28,924 bases of DNA from Sphacelaria rigidula (Eukaryota > Phaeophyceae > Sphacelariales): positions 1 to 28,924 of the forward strand of contig CAXNAA020000092.1 of the NCBI GenBank assembly GCA_964200075.2, in the 5' to 3' direction. How positions within the stretch are numbered: position 1 is the stretch's first letter; every line of letters starts with the position of its first letter. Below are positions 9,580 to 18,749 of the stretch, piece by piece. The notes below the pieces were generated by a model. The model searched no databases. It had not been told where the DNA came from and worked only from the letters and a program-made list of their open reading frames with translations. A program made the position numbers and the translations under genes.

Positions 9580-11432
9580 GTCAGCGCAGCAGACATCCTT
9601 CGCTTGTGGATGAAAGCGCTCGAGCCTTACGCGGACGCTGCTTGCTCAGACAAAGAGCGGAGCAAACGCAAGCTGCAGTAAAACACACCACACTCTCTAT
9701 TCTCGACCTTCAGCGCAGCATACATCCTTTGTTTGTGGATGGAAGCGCTCGGGCCTCACGCTGACGCTGCTTTCTCAGAGAAGGAGTGGAGCAAAAGCAA
9801 GCTGCAGTAAAACACACCACGCGCTCTCTCTAATCGACCCGCGGTGGGGTCAGCGCAGCAGACATCCTTCGTTTGTGGATGGAAGCGCTCGGGCCTCACG
9901 CGGACGCTGCTTGCTCAGACAAAGAGTGGAGCAAAAGCGAGCTGCAGTAAAATACACCACGTTCTCTCTACTCGACCCGCGGTGGGGTCAGCGCAGCAGA
10001 CATCCTTCGTTTGTGGATGGAAGCGCTCGGGCCTCACGCGGACGCTGCTTGCTCAGAGAAAGAGTGGAGCAAAAGCAAGCTGCAGTAAAACACACCACAC
10101 ACTCTCTAAACGACCCGCGGTGGGGTCGGCGAAGCAGACATCCTTCGTTTGTGGATGAAAGCGCTCGGGCCTCACGCGGACGCTGCTTTCTCAGAGAAGG
10201 AGTGGAGCAAAAGCAAGCTGCAGTAAAACACACCACGTTCTCTGTACTCGACCCGCGGTGGGATTAGCGAAGCAGACATCTTTTGTTTGCGGATGGAAGC
10301 GCTCGGGCCTCACGCGGACGCTGGTTGCTCAGATAGAGAGTGGAGCAAAAGCAAGCTGGAGTTAAACACAACACATTCTCTCTACTCGACCCGCGGTGGG
10401 ATCAGCGAAGCAGACGTCCTTCGTTTGTGGATGGAAGCGCTCGGGCCTCACGCGGACGCTGCTTTCTCAGAGAAGGAGTGGAGCAAAAGCAAGCTGCAGT
10501 ACAACACACCACGTTCTCTCTTATCGACCTTGAGCAGCAGAGACCCTCCGCCTGTGGATGGAAGCGCTCGGGCCTCACACGGACGCTGCTTCCTCAAAGA
10601 AGGAGTGGAGCAAACGCAAGCTGCAGTACAACACACCACACTCTCTCATCGACCCGCGGTGGGATCAGCGAAGCAGACATCTCTTGTTTGTGGATGGAAG
10701 CCCTCGGGCCCCACGCGGACGCTGGTTGCTCAGAGAAAGAGTGGAGCAAACGCAAGCTGCAGTACAACACACCATGCTCTCTCCTCTCGACCTTCAGCAG
10801 CAGACATCCTTCGTTCGTGGATGAAAGCGCTCGGGCCTCACACGGACGCTGCTTTCTCAGAGAAGGAGTGGAGCAAAAGCAAGCTGCAGTACAACACACC
10901 ACGTTCTCTCTTCTCGACCTTCAGCAGCAGACGTCCTTCGTCTGTGGATGGAAGCGCTCGGGCCTCACACGGATGCTGCTTCCTCAAAGAAGGAGTGGAG
11001 CAAACGCAAGCTGCAGTAAAACATACCACACTCTCTCTACTCGACCCGCGGTGGGGTCAGCGAAGCAGACATCTTTCGTTTGTGGATGAAAGCGCTCGGG
11101 CCTCACGCGGACGCTGCTTTCTCAGAGAAGGAGTGGAGCAAAAGCAACCTACAGCAAAACACACCACGTTCTCTCTTCTCGACCTTCAGCAGCAGACGTC
11201 CTTCGTTCGTGGATGGAAGCGCTCGGGCCTCACGCGGACGCTGGTTTCTCAGACAAAGAGCGGAGCAAAAGCACACCGCAGTTAAACACACCACGTTCTC
11301 AGTACTCGACCCGCGGTGGGATCAGCGCAGCAGATATCCTTTGTTTCTGGATGGAAGCGCTCGGGCCTTACGCCGACGCTGCTCTCTGAGAGAGAGAGTG
11401 GAGCAAAAGCAAGCTGCAGTACAACACACCAG
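9580..11432. repeat. Tandem array C: 14 units of about 128-140 bp
   Basis: Units begin near 9580, 9710, 9842, 9978, 10120, 10253, 10393, 10530, 10656, 10790, 10920, 11050, 11188 and 11312. Each holds GCAGACATCCTTCGTTTGTG, GAAGCGCTCGGGCCTCACGC, a GGACGCTGCTTTCTCAGAG stretch and GGAGCAAAAGCAAGCTGCA. The 93-nt core keeps its length from copy to copy. The linker comes in two forms, one with CCGCGGTGGGGTCAG and one with CCTTCAG. All three plus-strand frames are largely open across a unit, and long ORFs such as 10287-11285 simply cycle through them. I therefore annotate a repeat and not a protein. Confidence 0.95.
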
Positions 11433-11755
11433 ACCTCTTGTGTCGAATCTACTCGCACACACACTCACGTGCTCATCCGCATACACAAAAGAGCTGGTCA
11501 TTGCTTCAACCGAGATTATGTGCTGTAGCGGGAATTATTTCCTGGCGAGTCGTGTTTCTTCAAGGGGAGATTTTGGTAAGTCATATTTCCGGAAACGGCC
11601 TGTGTGAGAACTACTGTTTGTTTGACGATGTCTACTGGTACCAAGAACACACCTGACCTGGATTCCGCCCTCACCTAGCACGGCTTCCTAGGTTCAATTG
11701 AAGTCCATTTTCCTCTCTTCGCACAAATGCGTAGAACGCGGCGCATTTTCAACTA
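11433..11755. other. Spacer with weak coding signal
   Basis: Between array C and the hairpin repeat, a plus-strand frame of 11438-11656 ends with a plausible-looking tail (ENYCLFDDVYWYQEH). It has no recognisable domain and could be the end of a spliced exon or chance. A CA-rich stretch lies near 11455-11470. Nothing else is supportable. Confidence 0.25.
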
Positions 11756-11761
11756 AAAACA

Positions 11762-11858
11762 CCGGGGACTGTATCTATGCATCCCCGGTTTTTGAGCCGG
11801 GGACTATATCTGTACATCCCCGGTTTTTGAGCCGGGGACTGTGTATGTGTATCCCCGG
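11762..11858. repeat. 35-bp hairpin repeat D, 2.8 copies
   Basis: Units start at 11762, 11797 and 11832. Each contains CCGGGGA, a 13-nt AT-rich loop and TCCCCGG, so the arms pair perfectly over 7 bp. Between units, CCCCGG, TTTTTGAG and CCGGGG make a second 6-bp stem. The run can therefore fold in two alternative registers. The loops differ between copies while the arms are kept, which suggests selection or gene conversion on the stems. Confidence 0.85.
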
Positions 11859-11925
11859 TTCCCCTAGGTATACGGAATATGAACTACTTTGGTGTGCCTC
11901 TGGTCCGTCTCACACACACGACTTG

Positions 11926-12160
11926 ACTTTCTCACCTGAGCGACAGCGTGAAACGAAGCGATAGAGACGAGCACGACAGAAACAACTTCCCATCTGAGCT
12001 GCAGCGACACATGCGGCGAGAAAGACGGGCACGGCAACAGCACCCGAAGGTTTCTGTGCAAGCTCTACCACCCTGCCCTCATGCACACACTTCCCTTCTG
12101 AGCTACATCGACAGACGCGGTGGCAGAGGCGAATACAGCAACAGCAGCCGAAGGAGAGGC
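11926..12160 (+). repeat. Degenerate repeat with acceptor-like borders
   Basis: Three related segments follow CTTTCTCACCTGAG (ends 11940), CTTCCCATCTGAG (ends 11998) and CTTCCCTTCTGAG (ends 12102). Each pyrimidine-rich tract ends in AG and is followed by a C-rich, CGACA-containing stretch. The last two copies then share ACAGCA and CCCGAAGG/GCCGAAGG. They look like duplicated intron-exon borders. The third leads into the open frame at 12105. Confidence 0.4.
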
Positions 12161-12413
12161 GCAGGCAACAACAAGAGCAACCCTGTCACCTGTGATGGAT
12201 TCTACTCCAGAAGAAGCAGTGCCTTTGGTTCTGGAGAAGGGTACCACTTTCCCCACCCAAAAAGACGCATATGGGGCAACAGATGTAGAGGCCACATGGA
12301 AACATGTGAAGGCTAGCGTCGTCTCAGGGAGTGGACGCCGTGGTTTCAAGGAACGCTTGGTTGTCAAGACGAGAAAAATGGCGAGAGCTCGAAACTGTTG
12401 CTTGCTGTGCGAC
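12105..12413 (+). CDS. Candidate first recognisable exon of the 12.1-14.5 kb gene
   Basis: The frame is open from just after an acceptor-like CTTCCCTTCTGAG (12102) and reads an Ala/Thr-rich start, then a charged stretch (DATWKHVKA-like, FKERLVVKTRK) to CCLLCD. An internal ATG lies in VMDSTPEEAV at about 12195. GAC|GTGCGT at 12413/12414 is a good donor. A pyrimidine-rich acceptor (CCGTTCTCTGTCTCAG, ends 12526) leads into a stop in phase, so an acceptor at 12550 or 12571 would be needed. Linking this exon to the downstream gene is inference. Confidence 0.3.
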
Positions 12414-12550
12414 GTGCGTCAGATTGAAAACTCCCATAATGTACATGGAGCTATGATCTTCGAAATTCTCCGCATGCATCTTTTGTGCCGCAACAAAATG
12501 ACTCCTCTCTCCGTTCTCTGTCTCAGCGTGTTTCCCCGGAGCTCTGGTAG

Positions 12551-12814
12551 ACACACAAGGATGGAGGTCAGATGTTTTGCACAAGGGAAGCCGGGTGGAA
12601 CCACTTCACAGAAGGCAAGTTGGTACAGTTGTTTCCTGAACTAGAGCACATTCGCCACATTAGACCTGTGGTGACGTTGTTGATGTTTCAAACCAGCAAC
12701 AATGATAATTCCAATCTTTCTGTCGTGTTGTCCATTCCAGACCGACTGCAAATTGCAGGTGGCAATAACGTGGCCGGCAACGGCGCCCCCGTCAAGTACA
12801 ATAGTGATGCTTGA
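12551..12814 (+). CDS. Coding-like ORF, possible second exon
   Basis: This frame is open from 12551, with an ATG at 12572. It reads a convincing soluble protein segment (HFTEGKLVQLFPELEHI, then NLSVVLSIPDRLQIAGGNN) and stops at 12812. A donor-like CAA|GTACAA at 12796 could join to an acceptor CTGCAG (ends 12832) and then to a frame reading MEEVVMGLNNRNLTEEH with a basic KRKRQHQ segment up to 12959. A 37-nt intron is short for most lineages, so this join is speculative. Confidence 0.3.
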   Translation, partial: THKDGGQMFCTREAGWNHFTEGKLVQLFPELEHIRHIRPVVTLLMFQTSNNDNSNLSVVLSIPDRLQIAGGNNVAGNGAPVKYNSDA

Positions 12815-12999
12815 GCACAGCCGTGGCTGCAGGATGGAAGAAGTTGTCATGGGACTCAACAACAGAAACCTGACTGAGGAACATGATAGTGCGAGAATGC
12901 GGCCTCTACCTGCGAAAAGAAAGAGACAGCACCAGATCCCGTGCCGTGGACGCAAGGCAGTGAGCGAGGAGACCGCGACCGTACCCGTGTGCATCACAG

Positions 13000-14514
13000 C
13001 ATCACATGATCGCGAGCAAGGGGCAGAGACTCAAAAAAGAGGCCGAAAACGCACTGGAGTCATTCGATGCTGAACAAGGGACAGGAAATCAGGAGGAGGG
13101 GGAAGAGCCGGAGGCGGTGGCCGAAGCGGGCATGGAGGCGACAGCGGCCGCGGAAGAAGTACACGCGGAGGCGGAGGCGGGGGCGGGGATGGAACGCGAT
13201 GAACACGTACGTCTACAATATTTGAAACGTTGCCACCCTAGTCTTTCCCAAACTCTCAAAACTCTTGACCATACACGAACGCTGACGAACACACATGTTT
13301 TTCGACCAGACACCGGATGTTACGAGGAACGAGACAAGGGTTCGGTTCGAGATGTCCATATCCGACCTGGACGTAAAAACACGCGATGTACTGATGGGAC
13401 TATTCGAGGGCGGCCATATATTGGATGGTATTGAGTCGTGTGGAGAGGATAACAAGAACGACGGCTTCAACAACGGAATGTTTTCATGTTTCGTTGGCAT
13501 GAGAGAATCCCCGGAGGCGGGTAGTCGTAGAAGCGGAGGTGCTTTCTGGGGCCATGGGACTCTAAGGAAACGTTTTTCAGAGAATGCCTTCATCGCATGC
13601 ATGAAGGCGCTGATTCCCTTCGTACTGGAAGGCGACGCCCCTGTCCTGTCGCCGATGGGTGAGATGATGCTCTTCGCCTCTCGTAAAGGTGTGGCTCGCC
13701 TTGGCTACATCGGCAAGAAGTCCGGGAGGGGGCCGCTTAATCTGAACCCGGATTTGACGGATAAGTGGCGCACTGGATCCGTATCGGACGAGCAATTGCG
13801 AGGCACGCATAACGGAGGAACGCTCACCATTGACAACACAGAGGTGCGTTGTTTCGCGCTTCTCAGCATACGTTGCCTTCAAGCACAGTTTTACTGCATG
13901 TACAAAACTCGGTTTGACGAAGAACTGGCGGTATCTACTGCTACAACAGGTGGACAAGAAGACGGACAGGACGTGCAGCGCCACACTGAAAAACGACGCC
14001 GTGACTAGGATGATTCGAGAAGAGACTAGAATGGGACAGCTGTGCTTTCCACGCAGGGGTACACACAGGGGTGGGAGTTTGACCGGTACTTCAGCAGACG
14101 GCGTTGCATGGGGGGTAGCGAGTGTATGCTTTTTGCGAAAGACGGTGGTATGACAAACCCGCACGTGGACGTGCAATCTGTCCCGGGAGGAACAGGGAAA
14201 ATAATCCACATGCCCGCAGCGGGCATCATACGGAAAGTTAACCACGCAGACACCCAGGGGCCGGCAAAACAGGCCATCGTGGTGCATGCGGACGATATGT
14301 CTAGGGTGATCGAAACGCTGAAAATAGACACCGGGAAGGAATCCACCAGTCAGTACAGTGGAAGCTCCAGACGCTTCCGGAGTTCGCGAGAGTGCTGAGA
14401 GGTGCTGGGATTAGGTTTGTGGTGATGAATTTTCCTGCGCGCTGCTCTTACGCCCTGCCCGCGAAGTGTGCACACGTGTTTATTACGGTAGGGTTGGTTG
14501 AGAGCTCGGCTTGA
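13000..14514 (+). CDS. Spliced gene, unknown, possible cupin/JmjC-like C-terminal domain
   Basis: The exons I support are about 13000-13206 (ATG at 13006), 13310-13843 and 14057 to about 14350. A tail in another frame follows to a TGA at 14512. Both introns (103 and 213 nt) are phase 0, with GTACGT and GTGCGT donors and pyrimidine-AG acceptors. The first exon is Glu/Ala-rich. The second is globular and contains GGAFWGHGTLRKRF. The third contains TNPHVD, an HxD as in Fe(II)-dependent cupins. The tail contains ALPAKCAHVF, which could supply the distal His. The JmjC-like reading rests on these short motifs only. The frame changes somewhere in 14305-14352 with no good intron, so a frameshift is likely and this copy may be broken. 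Upstream exons may exist. Confidence 0.55.
13207..13309 (+). other. Predicted spliceosomal intron, 103 nt, phase 0
   Basis: The donor is GAACAC|GTACGT and the acceptor TTTTTCGACCAG|ACACC. The upstream frame ends at codon boundary 13206 and the downstream frame starts at 13310. The upstream frame read through the intron stops at 13434 and turns low-quality within it. The 103-nt length is not a multiple of three, so only splicing joins the two good frames. Confidence 0.65.
13844..14056 (+). other. Predicted spliceosomal intron, 213 nt, phase 0
   Basis: The donor is CACAGAG|GTGCGT and the acceptor TGTGCTTTCCACGCAG|GGG. The exon before it ends ...LTIDNTE and the exon after it begins GYTQGWEFDRYF, both strongly coding-like. 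The exon frame enters the intron and stops at 14006-14008. The length is a multiple of three, but the internal stop prevents retention from encoding a full protein. Confidence 0.65.
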
Positions 14515-14943
14515 CACCCTGTTTTCAGTCAGAAGATGCCCTATTCATCGTGACGTTGGTTCTGTTTTTGGTCACCAAGATGCGGTTTGAGAGGTAAAAA
14601 GTAACGGGCCTGCTTACCAAAAACCTATTGCCTCGGAGCGGGCTGAATCCCGTGCACCTACTCCTTCCTCCCGTGCATAATCAGCCTACGGGAAGGGTTA
14701 GCGGAAGCCGAAAGTGATTTGCACGCTGTACATGTTGCACTGAAAACAATTTAAGCGGCTAGGTAAAGTGGTGACGCGCGTGACCTCTGTTTCGAATCGT
14801 GTGAAGATGCTCGATGCGTTGATATGAAGGTTGCGAGGAAATGTGTCCAAACGTTCCCAACACATTCTTTTACGAAGCGTGTATTGATGCAAGTGTTGGC
14901 ACGCGTGTCACCCCCTGCCTGAAAAAAGCTCTTGAACCAAAGC
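14515..14943. other. Intergenic stretch, nothing supportable
   Basis: There is no consistent reading frame. An acceptor-like CCCTGTTTTCAG ends near 14527 and may belong to a further exon of the preceding gene. I see no repeat or RNA gene. Confidence 0.4.
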
Positions 14944-15526
14944 ATGAACCCCGACACGGTCTCACACACCCTCTTCTTCTGCGGCAACGCATACCTCTAC
15001 GTTGCGAACGTCAACAAGACGTGGAGGCGGGCGTACGGCCCCTCCAACAACAAACACCTGTGTGCTACGCCGTCGCGTCTCTACCAAGGGTCCGCGGCGT
15101 CCTGGCAGCTCTTATACTACAACGACTCTAAACAACACCGCTTTCTTCCGCGCATGAGAAATTGGCAATGTAGATTCTCTCGACCAACTACTCGCGAACA
15201 AACCACCGACGGCACCGTACGCGTGTACAGCGGGGGGTGTCGGGGGTGGAAACTTGCAGACTCTCTCGCGGGCAGTCGCTAACGGCTTCCCTCTCGACAG
15301 ATTTGTTTGCCACAAAGCAGCGAGCGCGGGAAATCTTGGAACGTTGAAGTGGGCTCTGGGCAAGGGTTGACCGTGGGATCCGGAGCGCTGCAACGACGAA
15401 CCAAGCAGAAATGGGCACGTGATAGATGGTCATATGGAAGCGTTGGCTGAAAAGGATTCGCTGACAGCGAGAACGGACCTCAACCCCGCCAGCCCCAAGG
15501 AGCCTCTAAAGAGAGCTGAAGAATAG
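14944..15526 (+). pseudogene. Decayed ankyrin-repeat-type gene
   Basis: The first part (ATG 14944, frame open to 15282) reads VSHTLFFCGNAYLYVANVNK followed by TWRRAYG. This is like the short N-terminal module of large stramenopile/giant-virus ankyrin proteins. From about 15158 the recognisable frame is a different one and runs to a TAG at 15524. It contains FPLDRFVCHKAASAGNLGT, LKWALGKG and, after an in-frame TGA at 15368, PWDPERC and RNGH, the typical repeat signature. A second in-frame TGA sits at 15155. One frameshift near 15150 and two nonsense codons make this a pseudogene. At about 190 codons it holds only one to two repeats, far fewer than usual family members. Confidence 0.7.
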
Positions 15527-16019
15527 TTGCACTAAGCGCGGAAAGAACTTCAAGGGCCTTTCATCCATAATCGTGAATCCCCGGGGCGAGGAGTCTCTGC
15601 AACACATCACGCGAGAGTACATCGTGGATCTGCCGAAACAGATGCTGAATATCGATGTGCTCGTCAGGTTTTTCTTAAAGCTGTACTCATTGGATCAAAA
15701 CGTTAACTCTCGGGCGTAGGAAAGACAAATATACCCAGGTTTGTAGCAAACATGATTGGACAGCCGTGTCAAAGGACAACGCGTACGACAGAATTTTGCA
15801 CATGCCGGGTGAAAATACCCAAGAAGCTGTTCAGAGGTATAAGGAGAGTGTCCCAGCAGCCTACATGGATCACTAACGCCGGTGGTTTTCAAGCACAACC
15901 ACTCCCCTGAGCCCTGTTAGAGGAAATTGCACGAGAAGGATCGCGACAAGGGTCTGGGCATGATCGCTGTGAGCGTAAACGACCGACTCAATCGGCTGGT
16001 AAGAAAATTCGGCTTGTAG
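15509..16019 (+). pseudogene. Broken gene of unknown family
   Basis: Three coding-like pieces in sequence suggest one former gene. The first is 15509-15719 (LPKQMLNIDVLVRFFLKLYS), ending in TAG. The second is about 15715-15876 in the next frame (HDWTAVSKDNAYDRILHMPG), ending in TAA. The third is about 15885-16019 (DRDKGLGMIAVSVNDRLNRL) with an internal TAG near 15918. The composition is that of a soluble protein throughout. It overlaps the end of the ankyrin remnant by about 18 bp. A minus-strand frame at 15873-16151 is also open and reasonable, so the last piece is ambiguous. No domain is recognised. Confidence 0.45.
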
Positions 16020-16151
16020 AATGTTCACGACAGCTTTCTTTTCCGTATGAACGTCATATTCTCCAGTGTTACTTCTGACCATCATCATGACGGACACGAA
16101 AAGGGTTGATGTGGAGAAGTTCACGTCGCGGTCACCGCTGCAACGTAACAT

Positions 16152-16786
16152 AAAATCGATCGTCGTTTGATTGTTTTCAACTCTCCCACATCTCGTTGAC
16201 CGCGCTCTCTATCCCTTCAAACACCTGCGCGCGCGACACACAACAGACAAATTGGATCAGGCACTTTTAGCACTTTTGCAACACACAAACCCAAGCCACT
16301 CACATTTGCCCTGGCATCAACAGGAAGCTCGCGTAGCACCTCGTCGCGGCAGGTGGCCTCCCACTTTCAAGCAACACTTCTTGCAAAGATTGACGAGCCA
16401 CGCCCACGGCACCATAAAGTCAGCAGTAGACGTCGTCGTTGCAGTCCTCCGGGGGACGTGCGGTCAGTCTGCAGGGAATTGATGGGGAAATAAGGTCGCT
16501 GAAAGTTTTGATGCGCTTGGCCCGTGCGCAGGTAGTTGAGCCTACCGCTTCGCCGCTGTTGCTGTTGCAGCGGCGGCGGTGGCGTTTACTGATTGCTGGC
16601 AGGAATGGGACAGGTCGCATCGTCACCTGGCGCGTAAGCTACTATCAGCGTGATTTGAGACTCTATCGCGTGTGACCAAGCATGAAAGGGGTGAGAGGAC
16701 ACAGAGAAGGAGCAGGACACGCCCGAAACATTGCAGAACTCGCCTTCCTCTTCTCCAGTAGAATCAGGGGTACAGTTATAACAGGG
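16152..16786. other. Region without a supportable gene
   Basis: Short open frames occur on both strands (plus 16171-16482, minus 16420-16626) without recognisable motifs or frame dominance. I see nothing else of note before the 80-bp repeat. Confidence 0.4.
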
Positions 16787-17050
16787 CTGTCGGCGCCCTC
16801 GATTTCCTCCACGGTCAAATCGATGATCGAGGGTGGCTATCGGCGCCCTCGCCTTCCTCAGGATTGATCTTCACGAAGATCGAAGCTGTCACGTGAAGGG
16901 GGTAGTCGCAACGGGGCTGTCCGCGCCCTCGCCTTCCTCGGGGTCGATCTTCACAGAGGTCGAAAGTGGCACTGTGAAGGGGGAATCGTAGCAGGCCTTT
17001 CGGCGCCCTCGTCTTCCTATGCGTCGATCTTGACAACGATCAACATGGCA
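16787..17050. repeat. 80-bp tandem repeat E (about 3.5 copies)
   Basis: CGGCGCCCTCG or a one-base variant recurs at 16791, 16841, 16921 and 17001, spaced 50, 80 and 80 bp. Between these lie CTTCCTCAGGATTGATCTTC and CACGTGAAGGGG variants. On the minus strand one frame of each unit reads a VKI(D/N)PEEGEGADS-type peptide. An 80-bp period shifts the frame at every unit, so the array as it stands does not encode a repeat protein. Confidence 0.8.
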
Positions 17051-17214
17051 TCGTGAAGGGGATATTCGCAGGCAGCAGGGTTGTGTGCGCCTAAGGAATC
17101 TGCCGTCCAATACAAGCAGTAACATCTCAGTGAGGCAAAGTTGATGTTACGTCTCATTCTCGCCCTCTCCGTCTCTGTTTCTGCCAGTGTCGCTGTTGTT
17201 GATCTTTCCGCTCT

Positions 17215-17466
17215 ATGCCTCTGCGACATCTATCAGCCATCCATCAGCATAACTTGGGTCACTGCGAAAGTGTAGATGCTTTGACCCATACGGGACATTT
17301 TTGCGAGTTGACGAATAACTGGATTCAGAAAGATTCCCGTGTCAATCAAGCTTGGGGTATTTCTTCCATTGTTGCGACTACCACGGTCGCTGCGGTTGCA
17401 TCCATTGCTGCTGCTGTGGTTATTGCGGTTGTTGCCAAGCAAACACAGGTTGGGTGGAAGGCTTAG
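17215..17466 (+). CDS. Possible small membrane protein, 83 residues
   Basis: ATG at 17215 opens a frame whose last third is a hydrophobic run of about 27 residues (IVATTTVAAVASIAAAVVIA and onward) ending VAKQ, which looks like a single transmembrane segment. The hydrophobic run comes from a GCT/GTT-rich stretch, so composition alone could create it. No family is recognised. Confidence 0.25.
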   Translation: MPLRHLSAIHQHNLGHCESVDALTHTGHFCELTNNWIQKDSRVNQAWGISSIVATTTVAAVASIAAAVVIAVVAKQTQVGWKA

Positions 17467-17839
17467 CTTGTACCGATAGTTTGATGTGCAGCGGAAAACA
17501 GCTGCCCAGCGCCCAATAAGCTCAAACCGTGGCGTTAAATGTTTCGAGAGAGCGACTCAAAACAGGTTTTTGCTCTTTGCTGGCTCTTTGTGGAGCGGGC
17601 GCGACCAAAAACATTGGGCGAGAGGATCGGTAAACCCTGAGGTACAATACGAGGGGGTCCGCCTTTCCAAGTATGACGATGCTCTACGATGCTCCAGTTT
17701 GCTCTGGCTCTTTTGAAACCATTTAAAACATGGCTTCAGCCTTGTGAGTTGGACAGGTGTACCACGTAGTCTGGCAACTCTTGATTTGGCCTTTGGGTCA
17801 AACTAAGGGTTGTGAATACACAAACTGTCTCATGGTACC

Positions 17840-18295
17840 GTCGAATAGTGCACAGCGTACGGAGTGGGGATTGGTTGCATGGGTGATTGTGGCTTGGCTC
17901 ATGCACCAAACCGAGCTCGCGGTTGTCGATGTTGGCACGGCGTGGGGTTGATACCTGCACCGCTGTGCCGACTAACAACCGTCGGACCGCGCCTCTGTAT
18001 CAACGGGACTTGTCTCGGATAGTACACAGCGTCCAGAGTGGTGATTGGTCGCGTGAGTCAGAGTGCCTTGCTGTAGTCGCTAATGTTCTGCCTTTGACTG
18101 TAGTCGTAGGGCCTATGAAAGTGGCATCTTGGCTCATGCACCAAACCGAGCTCGCGGTTGTCGATGTTGGCACGGCATGAGGTTGATACCTGCACCGCTG
18201 TGCCGAGTACCAACCGTCGGACCGCGCCTCTGTATCAACGGGGCTTGTCTCGGATGGTACACAGCGTCCAGAGTGGTGATTTGTTGCCTAAGTCA
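17840..18295. repeat. Direct repeat F (two full copies, one partial)
   Basis: A block of about 165 bp at 17891-18054 recurs at 18130-18292 with few differences. It starts GGCTCATGCACCAAACCGAG and ends ACAGCGTCCAGAGTGGTGAT. A partial earlier copy of its end lies at about 17846-17875 (ATAGTGCACAGCGT). The segments between copies differ. The several open frames read through the repeat and do not look like separate genes. Confidence 0.85.
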
Positions 18296-18740
18296 GTGTG
18301 GCGAAGTTCGCGTGCAAAGCCCTTGGCCTTATACTTGTTAGCTTTGCTTTGTTTTTCGGGTAGTAAAGCATCGTGGTATTCTTTGAACGTCATCACGCCA
18401 TCACGCTCCCATTTGTTTTTAGTGTGGAGATGCCTACGCGCGGATTGGCGAAGAAGACGGACTTGTTCGCTGCGACATCTTCTTCCTGGTGGCGGTGTCG
18501 CGACGTGTAGCACGGTGGCCTGTTCACGTTCTTCTTGGTGACGATGGTAGAAACACTTGAGCTTCCGAGATGCTCAAGTTTACGACAGGGCGTCAGAGCG
18601 AGATGTGTCACCAAAATGTATGGGATTTAGAGAGTGATGACGTGTACGATGACGTCTCACTGCGATGGGGGGTAGAAAAGAGGCACTCGGGGTTGTTGGA
18701 ACAATCTCGAGCATTTTTGAGGGGTCTGACGCGCGGGTGG
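18296..18740. other. Region without a supportable gene
   Basis: A minus-strand frame (18235-18513) and short plus-strand frames lie between two repeat families, but none has motifs or clear frame preference. The frames running into 18608-19135 on the minus strand are by-products of repeat G. Confidence 0.35.
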
Positions 18741-18749
18741 CCAAACTGG

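Noticed and set aside
10287-11285. 332-codon plus-strand ORF in array C, and the 249-codon ORF at 10340-11089
   Set aside because: The ORFs rotate through all three frames of the repeat because the period is not a multiple of three. Overlapping long ORFs in the same array are equally good.
14200-14340. Glyoxalase-like reading of the segment ending VVHADDMSRVIETLK
   Set aside because: The resemblance is limited to one short helix-like stretch. The HxD and the distal His motif fit a cupin better, and even that is uncertain.
16815-17125. Minus-strand protein repeat with PEEGEGADS
   Set aside because: The 80-bp period shifts the frame at each unit, so no single frame carries more than one copy.
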